Of a stretch of DNA of 64,000 nucleotides, positions 12,144 through 23,644 are shown piece after piece. This DNA is from Liopterus haemorrhoidalis (Eukaryota; Arthropoda; Insecta; Coleoptera; Dytiscidae). The stretch is from assembly GCA_963971575.1 (NCBI GenBank), contig OZ020619.1, positions 606,878 through 670,877 of the forward strand. Reading direction: 5' to 3'. The translations under genes were made by a program, and so were the position numbers. Within the stretch, counting starts at the first letter, position 1; every line of letters begins with the position of its first letter. The notes beneath the pieces are model-generated. The model searched no databases. It had not been told where the DNA came from and saw only the letters and a list, made by a program, of their open reading frames with translations.

Positions 12144-12780
12144 ATAGGGGAAACTTTTAAGAGCGCAGCGCCATATGCGGCAAAAGCTGGAACACTCGAG
12201 AATGACATTAAACAGTCAATAGAACTCAAAATAAATATATCGGTCTATGAGGCCATCATCAGAATACGATGATGGCCTCATATGCCGAAATACGTATTAA
12301 TAAATTAAAATATTTTGAAACATTACCCAGTGTTTTATTTTGAGTTCTATTTTCAATATGTTTCAACGAGAGCCTACAACTGAATCTATTAATTTTATTA
12401 AACAGTCACTTGTGTATTTGATTACGTGGTGAAAATGAACACGAGTTGTATTTTCCAAGCTTTTTTAGGCACTTTTTCTTATTTAAAGGTAATCTACGAT
12501 TTACAAGATATGTAATAATATACTATTCTAAAGAAATTTCAAGGAAAGTTTTAGTTTTTCATTGTATTTTTAATTGTTTTTGACTGTGTGTCAATATGAT
12601 ATCAACAAAAATATGGTAAATATATTAGTAAAAAATAAAAATCTCTGCCTCAAGAAGTGGAAGGGCCTTTTAATATATCAACTGATGATTTAGGCAAATT
12701 TTGGGTGGGGTAAATGCATTTATTCTGTCATTTCTTGGTCGTAAAAATCACTTTTAACAGTTGCTCGTTGCATAAAATGC
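12144..12780 (+). mobile_element. Inverted-repeat element family J, copy 2 (right end lost)
   Basis: The left end ATAGGGGAAACTTTTAAG and the body match 26596-27362. A segment of about 190 bp (roughly 12208-12405) absent from that copy interrupts it. The right terminus is missing; family H starts at about 12789. Confidence 0.6.
12247..12281. other. Perfect 13-bp hairpin in the segment inserted in element J2
   Basis: ATGAGGCCATCAT is followed nine bases later by its exact inverse ATGATGGCCTCAT. It has no poly-T tail or neighbouring gene that would make it a terminator or structured RNA. Confidence 0.5.
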
Positions 12781-12788
12781 ATTGTTAT

Positions 12789-13236
12789 TGTCAACTGACA
12801 ATAACTGAAGCGCCTCTAGTGAGATTTTGAGAATCTGACGGTTGTAGGATAGTCGAGTTTGTTTACTGTTGTTTTCATAGCAAGTTTTTAAAAAAATGTC
12901 TTTAAAATTGCAAGAAAAAATTAAATGCAACGTGAATTGTTGTGTTTATCTTTGCAATGCAAAAGTAGGTCGTGATAGAGACCTAAGTTTTCATCGTGTT
13001 CCGAAACGTGGCAAAAAAACGTGTTTCTGAATTTACGTGGTGGTGCACGTGTAGTTATGGATAGAAGACAAGCATGGGAATATGTTCTTAGAAGTGGAAA
13101 GACCATTTTAGAGTGTGTTCCCGTGTGTTTCAATAAATATCACATGAAGATACCATTGAACCTGTCAAAAATATCCTACCAAAGTCAGCCATGATGTAAA
13201 ATGCAGTAGCGCCTCTATCGGTAGTGTCAGATGTCA
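12789..13236 (+). mobile_element. THAP-carrying P-like element family H, copy 1
   Basis: The left end (AACTGACAATAACTGAAGCG) and right end (CGCCTCTATCGGTAGTGTCA) match those of family K. The interior starts a THAP frame. Copy 2 is at 56091-56510. Most of the transposase is deleted. Confidence 0.6.
12896..13030 (+). pseudogene. THAP zinc-finger remnant (P-like transposase N-terminus)
   Basis: A 44-residue frame starts MSLKLQEKIKCNVNC and contains CVYLC and SFHRVPKRGK. These are the first Cys pair and the FHRxP stretch of a C2CH THAP domain. The later tryptophan and Cys-x2-His ligands are missing. The copy at 56178 keeps the same start but diverges after the lysines. THAP fingers bind the ends of P-type transposons; only the remnant is supported here. 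Confidence 0.55.
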
Positions 13237-13243
13237 ATACTGC

Positions 13244-13501
13244 ATAGGGAAAAATTGCTAAGCGATATGACATCTGGTGGGATTTTAGGAACTACAGATA
13301 TAGACATTGTATCGCGTTTTTCTTTATAAAAAATGTTTGCATAAAAATATAATTGCATAAAAACAAGTATTAATATTGTAGCAAAATTACAAAAACCACC
13401 AGTAAACATTAAAATTCACGTTGTTTATATGTAACGAATGTCTATTTTGAAGGTTCCAAGTTTGCCGAAATAGCGCTGCGATCTTAAAATACTTCCCCTA
13501 T
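13244..13501 (+). mobile_element. Short element family I, copy 1
   Basis: A block of about 258 bp runs from ATAGGGAAAAATTGCTAAGC to CTTAAAATACTTCCCCTAT, and is repeated almost unchanged at 62730-62988. The imperfect inverted ends resemble those of family J (ATAGGGGAA). Confidence 0.65.
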
Positions 13502-13532
13502 TCTAACGTTTGAACGGACTAAGCACTTACAA

Positions 13533-13905
13533 ACTTCGTTCAACTTAACTTCAGCACAGGGTATCATAAATTACGTCACCAATTCTGCGGCAGAAAACAG
13601 CTGATCACATAGACGTACATAAGGGTGTTAAACAATTGTTGTGGTTATCAAATAAACAAAATCATGTATTTCAAATACATTTTTACTAATTTTAGTACAC
13701 GGTATACCTTGAAACGTACGAGAAATAAATAATAATAACGGAAATAAACAAACATCGCACAGTACGCGTAGTCAAAAACAAATAAAAGTAAGTGACGCGA
13801 CTGAAATGTGTTAAACTAACAGTTGATAACGTAATGGATGAAATTTGGTTTCTGCGCAGGGGATTCGGTAACATCCGCCTGTGATGAAGTTAAGTTGAAC
13901 GAAGT
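13533..13905 (+). mobile_element. Inverted-repeat element family O
   Basis: The ends are ACTTCGTTCAACTTAACTTC and its inverse GAAGTTAAGTTGAACGAAGT. The left half is also present in both palindrome arms (about 35220-35400 and 50650-50830), with one terminus only. Confidence 0.6.
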
Positions 13906-14474
13906 CTACGTCCCCAAAACACCGGTATAACGAAAAATTAGCACTCCATATCTTCAAAAGTTCGTATTGGATATCTCTATTCAGTAACAAATTCATTTTA
14001 AACGTAAACTTTTTGATATCTCGAAAACCCCTTCCAAATTTAGTGTTTTATAAACCCTATAATTTTGTAAAATAGTGTTTTTAAAATGGTTTTGTACATG
14101 TATAATTTTGTATGGTGTTAATTAGAGCCTCTATGAAATGAATACTCCATCAGAATGTACTACTTTTGCATTGAATACATCGTTCTAATTTGTACAGTAA
14201 GATTAAAAGTTTAGAGTTAGAAAAAAGTGAGATGCTTAAATTATATTAAAATGTATTGTATATTACTCATATATACATATATTATGTATAAATACAGCAG
14301 ACAAAAAAAATACAGGTGCTTCGTATTGGAAATATTAAGACGAAAACTAAAAAGAAAATTTTAGGATGATCGAAAAAATTCGCTTTACGACGGTTTAAAT
14401 CAATGTCAACTCAATTTACCGCGAACCGGCAAAATATTCAAATTATGCTGACCGGCGAAAATATTTTAATAATA

Positions 14475-14987
14475 CAGTGGGTGGCCAAATTATTAAGGAC
14501 AGTGCAAATTTTCCGTAATTTTCAAATGAATTTAAAGAGGAAATAAGTGGCTTTGGGTCTCGTATTTATTTTTATTCATTAGAGTGCTTTATTTAGAATA
14601 TAAAACGACATAATTGCTTATTCATAATCATTTATTTTTGTATAAAAAGTGTTAATTTAACAAATTAAGTAAAATCTTAATATTTTGAAATGCCACCCTT
14701 TGCTGCGATTGCGGCTTCCAGGCGTTTGGGCATGCTTTCTATGCAGACTTTTGCGTTGTGTCGGAGATTAGGGTTGTGATGCCACTCTCTGATAAAGGTT
14801 TCTAAAAATTGCCGCTTGGTGGTGATGATTTCTTTGGCGATCTCCCGCTTTTTAAAATAATAATGATACCAGCAACAAGAATATAGAAGAAAAATGATGT
14901 AAAAACAATTTATTTTCTCACAAAATGCATTTAATCTTGAAAATTACAGGGGGGGTGTGCTGTCCCTAATAATTTGGCGACCTACTG
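14475..14987 (-). mobile_element. Tc1-type transposon remnant
   Basis: The ends CAGTGGGTGGCCAAATTATT and, inverted, AATAATTTGGCGACCTACTG are flanked by TA. The interior retains the 3' end of a Tc1-type transposase on the minus strand. Confidence 0.75.
14677..14853 (-). pseudogene. Tc1-like transposase, C-terminal fragment
   Basis: The minus-strand frame ends at TAA (14677-14679) and reads FIREWHHNPNL, then ESMPKRLEAAIAAKGGISKY. This is the usual end of Tc1 transposases (tryptophan helix, SMPRRL, AKGG-x-x-KY). The DDE catalytic core is absent. Confidence 0.75.
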
Positions 14988-15174
14988 TAATTTTAAGTGT
15001 AAAAAACGCAAATTTATATTATGAAATAAATATTTTTTAGTTATTAGTTACATCAAAATTTTACATACAAGTTCTACTAGCCATAAATGTTTTATAAAAA
15101 AATGTTGTTAGCTATACAGAATGTCCCAAATAACTTGCTAAACATGGGGATCTCGAGAACGGTAAAAAAATACT

Positions 15175-15463
15175 ATAGGTCAGTCGTTTAATCAACGCAG
15201 TTGGTAATTTTGCGTCATAACTTCAATTACAAACTTAGTGGCGAAAAAATATCTAAATCAATTTTTTTTTACATGTCAATTATAGACTAATATTGCTCTT
15301 CACTCTTTTATTTTAGTAAAACATACCTTTTGAAGTCATATTTAGTTTGTGTTCGATAGTCATTTTGAAGATTTACAAATTTTAAGTGTTTATTTAACAT
15401 AGGGACATTTGTATTGGTATCGCTAAATAAAACGATGTTTACATTTGACATTTTATAATACGC
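15175..15463 (-). repeat. Dispersed repeat family P, copy 2
   Basis: Inverse copy of 3879-4166. It is followed at 15471 by CAGTGGCGCAGCCAGG, which resembles a hAT terminus. I could not find a matching right end. Confidence 0.5.
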
Positions 15464-16936
15464 TCCAGTGGCGCAGCCAGGATTTTGTCTTGGGGAGGGC
15501 CGAATCAAATTTAGGGAGCACGCGGGTCGCATACGGCCCTCTACCTATTTTTTGTGGCCCGTGAAGCGTTAATGAAAAATACTTGAGCTTATTTAGGGGA
15601 AAAAAATATTTAAAATTGTAAAATATACAGTCTTCCCCTTTTCTGTGCATAAAAAAATTTCAAGAAATCCTTCGGGATATTTAAAGTTCCGTCACTGCTA
15701 ATCATTTTGTATGAAAAATAGACCGCGACCCAAATCAGTTCGACACGTCTACTGAAAAGCGAGACATATTTAGGACGCAGCGAGAAGAGGGACAGACAAC
15801 CTGAAAACGGGACTGTTCCACCAAAATCGGGACGTCTGTTCTAAAGGGAAAAATAACTTTAAAGGGAAAAATACATCGGACACCCTTGTTTTAGAACAGA
15901 AAAATACAAAACGTTGGATAAATTCCAAATTGGAACTTTGACAAAACTTATTTAATGTTATTTCACTATTTTATAAATAAAAATTTGTCAGAATTGTATA
16001 AATATAAAGCGTATTTTACAAATATTTTTATTATACTTTTGATAAACTAAATATTTCATTGAATTTTTAAATTAATTTTAAGAAAACTGTTTTTATAAAT
16101 TAAGGTCAATATCCCAGAGGCTATCATAACCTAAAAAACTTAATATTTCCAATACAAAACATAAAATTCCCGTAATTGATACTGAACAAAGTTTGCCTTG
16201 ATGGTTTGATAATTTACTGATATATATAAATATAATTTTTCTAAAATAATCGGCAAAAATAAATATTGCACTTGCTTAAAAAACAACATTGTGTAAAATT
16301 TTATAATTAAATTTCATTTTCTTGTAATTTATTTTATTTTACAAAAGAGGGGGACACTTAAAAACAAATTTCAAATTAACCAATCCAAAATCCTATTTTA
16401 TTCAATCCAATAATTAAACAAGACATAAAACGTACCCAAAATAGATTTCGTTTATTTTTACAAAGCAATCGTAAGATTATTCCGATAAAAGAAATACAAA
16501 TAACAAAGATAAGATAAACAAATTTTTGAATTACCCTGCGGTATCTGTTCGTTAAAAATACAAAATTGTTCCAATTCATAACAATTACTTGCAAAAATAC
16601 AAACGTACAGTACAACCACTATAAAATAAATCATTTCTGGTAATCAAAACATTAAAAAATAATTTAAAATCTCTATTTTTTAAGTTATTAATAATTTACC
16701 TAGCGGCTAAAAGTGTTTTTTTGTTTCAGAAACTGTAGTAAAGTATATTTTATTAAAGTTATGTTTAAATTGGTTGTACTGTAGCTTTATTTGTGGTTTC
16801 GTGCAAAATTTAGAGCGTTTTGGTGTATTTAAAACGAACAAACTTTAGTAAAAAGTACGCATGTCGATCAAAGAGGAAGTGGTTCCGCCCATAAATCTGC
16901 GCAGGCTCAAATTTACAACCGGTCGGTCTTCTGTAG
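15464..16936. other. Intergenic AT-rich stretch upstream of RhoGDI
   Basis: No frame with gene-like features was found. Apart from the solo hAT-like end at 15471 I see nothing assignable. Confidence 0.3.
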
Positions 16937-16937
16937 T

Positions 16938-16979
16938 TCAGTTTTACTTTATTTTATAATTTTTTAGTGTTATACTAAT
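16938..16979 (+). promoter_or_regulatory. Probable RhoGDI core promoter and non-coding first exon
   Basis: TCAGTT at 16938-16943 matches the arthropod initiator, giving a start at about 16940. A good donor GTAAGT follows at 16980 and an acceptor TTTTTAG ends at 17214, six bases before the ATG. This predicts a roughly 40-bp leader exon. It rests on motif order only. Confidence 0.4.
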
Positions 16980-17220
16980 GTAAGTACATTTAAATATTAC
17001 AAATTACATTTTTTAAACAATCTATCGTATATATAAGTTGTTGAACAGGTGTTTTTTGTTAATAAAGTGTTAAAATCTTGGATTAATCACCGGTAATCTC
17101 ACCCACGAAGTAATTTGTCAATATTTTGACACTTTTTTTTGCATATAAAAACATAATTATCCCTCCTATTTGATTATATTAATTATTTTTGAGTTTGTGT
17201 GGTGTAATTTTTAGTTTAAG

Positions 17221-20200
17221 ATGAGTGAAATAGAAAATATAAACGCTGTTCCTGAAGAAGATGACCAAGAAATAGACGCACGTTATAAACCTCCACCAGA
17301 AAAAACTATTGAAGAAATCGTAGCCGCTGATCAGGAAGACGAAAGTTTGAGAAAATACAAAGAAGCTCTTCTCGGTGAAGCCAAAGAAGGAAAAATTATA
17401 GTCGGTATGTAACATTTCTACCATTTATAGATAATTTTATTCAGTTATTTGTTAATAAATTTTTATTACAATTTTTATAGAACCACAAGATGAACGTAAA
17501 GTTATTGTAAAAAAGCTAGTTTTATGCGTCCCGGATAGAGCAGATGTTGAATTAGATTTGACCGGAGATCTGGATAAACTTAAGAAACAAACATTTGTGA
17601 TTAAAGAAGGTGTTTCTTACCGCATACGTATTGATTTTATCGTGCAAAGAGAAATTGTTCACGGATTGAAGTATGTGCAGAAAACTTATAGGCTCGGTGT
17701 ACCAGGTAGGAATTAAACTTTTTATCTAAGATCAGTACAAAGAAAAAGTAAATTAACACACATTTCATGGTTTCGTAGATATTTAGTAAGTTAAACGTGA
17801 AAAAATGCTGGAGGTCTTTGGAAATATTTTTTGATGTAATTGCATCGAAATGAATATTTTTAAAACCTGATAACCTAAATACTATAATTTTCATTTAAAA
17901 CTCCATATGAAATTTAAAACATTTTTTCAAAAATGCAAAATAACCAAATCTACACTTCTGGCTTACATAAATATGCAATATTTTGATTTTTTTAAATTTT
18001 TAAACCACAAGTTATTTTTTTTTTCAAAAATTGTGTCAAGTTAAAAATTGTAAAAATATTCTTCCGTTAATCTACCCATTAAATTTTTTTATTTAATCCC
18101 TTCTGAAAATTAAGTCAATATTTTTTTTTTTGTTGGATAACTGTATATGCATGCCAAATTGCAACTCTAGTACCAGCTATGTATAAGATTTTCTTACTTT
18201 TGCCTACGAAAACCAAGAAAATATATATTTTTTTAACGTGTATTTTTATTGAATTTCCAAAGACCTTGTGTTTTGAAGTTGCATGATTGCCCCAAATTGC
18301 CAATTTTGCTTGTATTTTGTCCCAAATTGTAGTCTATTCAAAAAGTTTAAGCGGAACTAACTTGAATTTTCATTTTGCTAAGTTATCGTGAGCTCTCTTT
18401 TAAGATTTGAAGTGGGCTTTTGCTAAACAAAATTATCGAAAGCCTCACTTAACCGGTAAAAGCAACTAGAATTCAAAATATAGTTTCGCATAAACCAAAG
18501 AAACATTCTATACCAAAAATTTGACACCCCTGATCGTTTGACTGTTCAAAATTTCGTAAACTTATTTAGATAACCAATATTTTTACACCTTATCTTATCT
18601 AGTATTTATTTATTGATTGTTAATTTCTTTGCAACTGCTCCCCAGGATTGAGTGACCCAGGTAACCTGACAGAAAAACCCTAGATTCACGAAATTTATGT
18701 TAATTTGGTGAATGTAGGGAAATTTGATTCTGTCTTCACATGCACACTCTTATAAGAGTCATACAAGACAAGTGACTCATATGCACTGTAGGGTTTCTTT
18801 TATTGATTTTTTGCACACTATTACTTTAATTTATGTAAATGATACCTTATCTCTGTGTTAAACAACCTATTCCAGTGTTTCTCAACATTTTTGATTCGCG
18901 ACCCATTCATTAGTGACAATAGTATATTATGTTACTAGGAGTAGAACGCGCTCTTTTTTGTGCTGAGCTCAAATGTTGCTGCCGAGGCTTGCATATTGAG
19001 CGAAGCACAAAAAAGGCGTTCTACTCCGAGTGACATATATTATTTTTTCTTCAAGCGTAGGTATTAAAAATTTGCAACCATAAATACTTATGACTTTATA
19101 GTTTCAGATGCTATTGCTGCTAATTCCGTCGGTGTACATTGAATTGGTTGAGACATTTTTTAATTTTTGATCTTTATATTGTGTATTTTGTAACTAATCA
19201 CAGAATGATCACAAAATAATAATAAAGTAACTCACTAATAACGTAACTAACTTTTGAATTCACTACAAACCACGCTACAAACATATTAAATTGACAGATG
19301 TTTTGTTTATGGCGTCTGCTGCCATCAGTGTCATCTGTTGATAACTATATGAACTATTTACCAGTACGAAAATGTTCACATTATGTTACTAGTAAAAAAA
19401 TGTATCATTTCTACCGAATGTATTGAACAATGTAATGTTAGCATTATAATCCGCTTGAAGAAAAAGTTTTTTTTTGTTAAATAAAGTAATAGCGACTCTT
19501 GACTCTTGAAATTGTTTACATATTTGGGTTGCGTATCTTCGGTTGAGAAACTCTGATCTTGAGCATTTCAATATACCAAGAACATTTTTTTTTTATCTAA
19601 CTAATTTATTTGGAAATGATTTATAGGCCCTTGCCATATTAAATGCATCTTTATGTTTGAATAAAATTCATGGAAAAAAGGGACCAATTTTATTAGAGAT
19701 GTCGATTTTTTTTTTTTTTTATTGTATCAGAACATAATCAAAACTAATAAATTTAATGTTTAAACAAATGGTTAATTGAATTTGCAATACTTTTTTTAAA
19801 TTTTATTTATTTATACCGTGGATATCGTTTCTAACGACGTTGAAGGAACCAATGTAATTCGGTCTTTATAACCGTAGGACGGTATATCCAAATACTATAA
19901 ATACCAGGGCTTCGAACCGTTATTCTTTTCGTTTCGGTTTTTGTTCCGGTTCAATTAAAAACAAATATATCAGTTGGGTTCCGGTTTTCGTTCCGGCAAA
20001 AATAACGGTTTTTTCCGATTTTCGGTTCAGTTCCGAGTGATAAATTTTTAAATGCTTTTATTTGTATTAAGTGTGTTCTACATTATACAATTCTCATCAA
20101 ATTTTCATACTTATTTCTTTGACTAGAACTTGTACTAGAAATAAATCAGTGAAATTGTACAGTGTAGAACACGGTATGTAGTCAAGGTTAACTTTATTCA

Positions 20201-21418
20201 AAACTAGATTTGATCCAACTATTCTTGAAATCGCATCCAACTTGGAACTCGGTGCATGCGCAGTAGACAGTTTTAACAATAGTACCAACATTAAAATTAC
20301 GCTTGTAAATATTTTGTATTACCACGTGTTTAATAGTGTTTTGTTGATCATTGGTTTGAATAAGCGAATATATAAATTGTGTTTTGTACGTAAATCAGTA
20401 ATTTTACAAATCTAATAGCTAGGTTATAAACACTTAACAAGATATGAATTATATTTTTATGTTGGTACTTTAAATGAACTGAAACACGTGTAAGAATTTC
20501 ATTCTCTACCAAAAAATTGAAAAATAAATTGTATTAAAACTTTGACAACTTCTAGTTCAAAGAAAAAAGTTTAGAAAATTGATGAATAAAGTATAATGTA
20601 GAACACGTTTTAGAAATATATAAGCTGTTCACTTTTGTAAGAACAAACTAAATCTGGTTATTTTAGTTACTTTTATAGTGTATTACTGACTTTAAATGTC
20701 AATTAGAAATATTCCTTACGCTGTAAAACCGACTTTAGGTTGATAAGGTTATGATCATTATAATTAAGATATCATTTTTCATTATGACATATGTCAAATG
20801 GATTGACATTTTAAAAAAGTGACATTTTTTAATACCAACATGACATACAGCTTCAAAGGTGCAAACTATTGAAAACAAAATTTCCTGTTACTTTGTTCTT
20901 ACAAAAGTGAACAGCTTATATATTCTACTATAATTTAGAAGAACATTTTATTCCTTTTTTTGTAATAATCATACCAGGGGGAGGGGGACACCGAAAAAGT
21001 TCTTTGAGGACGGCTTAAAAAAAATAGTTTATCGTTGGGATAAATGTATTCGGTTCAATGGAGATTATGTTGAAGAACTACATTGTAATATTGACGAAAA
21101 TTAACAAAATAATAAAAATTATAGCTAAATTCCTAAAACTTTGGAAACATCCTTCGTAGTTATGCACTATTTTAATGTATTGTTTTGTTCTTGGTTGTGA
21201 TTTGTGTTTGCGTTGCAGTTGATAAGATGACGCACATGGTCGGTTCGTATGCTCCCAAGACGGAGATGCAGTCGTACACGACGCCGAGCGAGGACGCCCC
21301 CAGCGGCATGATGGCTCGCGGCTCCTACACCGTCCACTCCTGCTTCACGGACGACGATAAGCACGACCACCTCAAGTGGGAGTGGAGTTTCGATATCAAG
21401 AAGGACTGGAAAGATTAG
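17221..21418 (+). CDS. RhoGDI: Rho GDP-dissociation inhibitor, complete, 3 exons
   Basis: RhoGDI extracts prenylated Rho-family GTPases from membranes and keeps them GDP-bound in the cytosol. Exons 17221-17404, 17481-17705 and 21219-21418 join in phase to 202 residues plus TAG, the usual family length. The acidic N-terminal arm ([16 protein letters not shown], then [12 protein letters not shown], about residues 1-60) would bind the GTPase switch regions. The immunoglobulin-like sandwich follows, with [72 protein letters not shown] and the terminal KKDWKD. The ATG has a good context (TTTAAGATGA). Intron 1 is short; intron 2 (3.5 kb) holds several elements. No disabling change was seen. Confidence 0.97.
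18333..18511 (+). mobile_element. Diverged short relative of the family A MITE (RhoGDI intron 2)
   Basis: The ends around AGTCTATTCAAAAAGTTTAAGC and, inverted, CATAAACCAAAGAAACATTC, plus a GCGGAACTAA-like run and TTATCGTGAG, resemble family A ends. The body is much shorter. It is probably an old, internally deleted member. Confidence 0.4.
18873..19555 (+). mobile_element. hAT-like element family V in RhoGDI intron 2
   Basis: The ends CAGTGTTTCTCAAC and GGTTGAGAAACTCTG are typical of hAT elements. No 8-bp duplication can be read, so the copy is old or rearranged. Inside, 18929-19036 forms a long hairpin (see below), and a further inverted pair (TTTTTCTTCAAGCG near 19045 and its inverse near 19450) suggests another nested element. 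Confidence 0.55.
18929..19036. repeat. Long imperfect hairpin
   Basis: GTTACTAGGAGTAGAACGCG and the following TTTTTTGTGCT run are matched by an inverse copy ending GGCGTTCTACTCCGAGTGAC. The stem is about 35 bp with few mismatches. Confidence 0.6.
19556..20618. other. RhoGDI intron 2, unassigned part
   Basis: AT-rich intron sequence with a run of diverged GGTTCCGGTTTTCGTTCCGG repeats at about 19920-20040. No gene was seen. Confidence 0.35.
20619..20922 (-). mobile_element. Inverted-repeat element family C, copy 3 (RhoGDI intron 2)
   Basis: Complete copy inverted relative to 10220-10523, with ends ATAAGCTGTTCACTTTTGTA and its inverse. Confidence 0.75.
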
Positions 21419-21522
21419 ACTGACCAATCGTCACTCTTAACTATAAGGTAATTTCATTACAACAATATAAATCAACGTTTCACAACCGAAAACGGTCCAC
21501 GGACCAAGAAAATATTTAATTA

Positions 21523-21930
21523 CAGTCTGTTCCAAACGGTTAGGCGGAACTAGATTTTGCAATCTAGTTAGTTTCATCGTTTAAATCGTACCTTTCGGCC
21601 GTTTTGTTTAAGCTTTGTAAATCATACTTACAATAAACATTTTTTGGTTAAGGTTAATATTATTTTAAAATGTCATTTTCTTTATATTTTGATTTTTTGT
21701 GTCATTCTTAATACAAATTTCCCATTTATTTATTTTTTTGTCATTAAAATATACAAAACAAATAATTTAATTTTGACATAGGTCATTCGTTTCCATGGTT
21801 TCATTGTTGTAATTTTAAATTTTGACATTCCAACGTGAAAAATGAAATAACCCTAGCAAGGTCCCTTGTCGTGACAACCTAAAAGAACGAAATTCCCATT
21901 TAGTTCCGCTTAACCGTTTGGAACAGACTG
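21523..21930 (+). mobile_element. Family A MITE, copy 4
   Basis: Complete 408-bp copy with TA on both sides, 104 bp after the RhoGDI stop codon. If the RhoGDI 3' UTR is unspliced here, the MITE lies in it. A good donor at 21449 (AAG followed by GTAATT) and an acceptor TTTTGTTCCAG ending at about 23965 would instead put it in a 3' UTR intron. Confidence 0.8.
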
Positions 21931-22367
21931 TATATACCGCGGGCCCCTAAAAATAAATGTACTATTTAACAAATTATCTAAAGTGGGTTTTACACGATTC
22001 AATTTGTTGATCAATTAATTGAAAAAGTTGGCCTTCAATTAATTGATGTATGTAAAGTGTAAAAATTTCGTCATTTAATTGATCAATTAATTGACAAAAA
22101 ATTTGATCAATTTATTTTGAAAATAGAACAAGTTCTATTTTACGTCAATTTTTCATCAATTTTTTGGGGAATTCTAGGTATATTTTTATCTGTTACGATA
22201 TTGCCAACTGTTTAGTTGCAGCATAACCTCGAAATATATTATTTGTGTTTCGTTTTCAAATCTAACATAACCTCAAACGTTCTAATTTATCATCATCTAG
22301 GTTATTTCTTTTGTTTTTGTTCACAGCTCGTAATTTTGTGAAGAGTTTTTCAATATTTTCATTTTCG

Positions 22368-23387
22368 TTCGCTGGTAGCTAGACGTCGCTTAGAGCCGGC
22401 TCTTCCTTAGACCGGGTCAGTTGTCAGTCGTTCGCTCGTAGGTAGAACGTCGCTTAGCCCCGGTTCTTATCTAACATTTTTGAAACAAACAATTCACTTT
22501 ATGTAGCTACTGTATTTTAAACCAGATGTGTTAAGTTTATGGCGATGTTTATTGCCCTTATAAATCGGACATCTGGGATTTGGGCAATATTTTTAATATT
22601 TTTATATAGTATGGTTGTAAGAAAATACAGACTAATACCCTTTTCACACTAGATCTTTAAGATCGGATGTTTAAGTGAATGGATCTTTAAACGCTAATGT
22701 GAAACCGTACGGCCTCGTCTAAACACGACCGATGTTTAAGACAGAGATCTGCGTCTTAAACTTCGCCCGCATTGCCAACTTAATTCCCATTATAAAAAAA
22801 TACTCCTTGAATTTGTGCTTCTCTTCTTTTATCTATGTTCAGCTGGTATCATTTTATATATCGAGGTTATGAGAAGATTATTTGCGTTATTATTTAAATA
22901 AATATAAAAAATAAACTTCTCCTAACCTCGATATACAAAATAATGACAGAATAAATTCAAACGATATGAAATTATGTTGGCAATACATACTAGCTTTACA
23001 TGGAGATTTCTTCTTCAAATTAAACATCAAGTGTGAAAGCAAACCGATATTAAACATCGATGATGTTTAAGTTCAATCGTCTTAAAGATCTAGTGTGAAA
23101 AGGGTATAAGCCTATTAGTTTCAAATAAACTGCCCTACAAATTGATGACAATAAATAATACAATTTATGATAATACATTACAAGCCGAGTTCTCGCGAAG
23201 TTCAACATGACATCGATCCAGATCCAGATCACTCCGGTCACTGCTCACAATCGCCCGACCAATCGTATCCTTGAAACTATACAGTGAGCCGTGAGCCGGC
23301 TCATTTCAATTTGGTGAACCGTGTCACTTCGGTCAGTGTACTGAGTCGGCTCAGTGAGCCGGTTCGTTCATGAACGACCCATCTCTA
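22368..23387 (-). mobile_element. hAT-type element family E, copy 1, 5' truncated, interrupted by D2
   Basis: The right boundary CATCTCTA and body match the complete copy at 61219-62058 in inverse orientation. The left terminus is missing. Host sequence next to both boundaries (22279-22367 and 23388-23475) is a diverged direct repeat. Confidence 0.7.
22637..23107 (+). mobile_element. Inverted-repeat element family D, copy 2 (nested in E1)
   Basis: Ends TACCCTTTTCACACTAGATC and its inverse. It splits the E1 sequence between the CAGACTAA and TAAGCC runs that are contiguous in E3 apart from one shared TA-rich base run. Confidence 0.75.
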
Positions 23388-23644
23388 GTTCTAATTCACC
23401 ATCATATAGGTGATTTCTTTTATTTTTATTCACAGTGTGTAATTTGTGAAGATTTTTTTCAATATTTTCATTTTGATAAATATGTCAATATGTTTTACAT
23501 TTGGCAATCTAAAAATTTTCAAAAAAATTGATAATTAAATTGATGTGTGTAAAATGTTCCTTTTATTTTCAAGGTTATCAATAAATTGTTCAATTAATTG
23601 ACAAAAAAATTTGATCAATAAATTGAACTGTGTAAAACCAACTT

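Larger units (their letters stand above)
21981..23644 (+). mobile_element. Inverted-repeat element family F, copy 1, with nested E1 and D2
   Basis: The ends AAGTGGGTTTTACACGATTC and, inverted, GTGTAAAACCAACTT are followed inward by TTGATCAATTAATTG motifs. A 60-bp remnant consisting of just the two ends is at 52790-52849. The body is split by a hAT element (about 22368-23387), which is itself split by D2. Confidence 0.65.
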
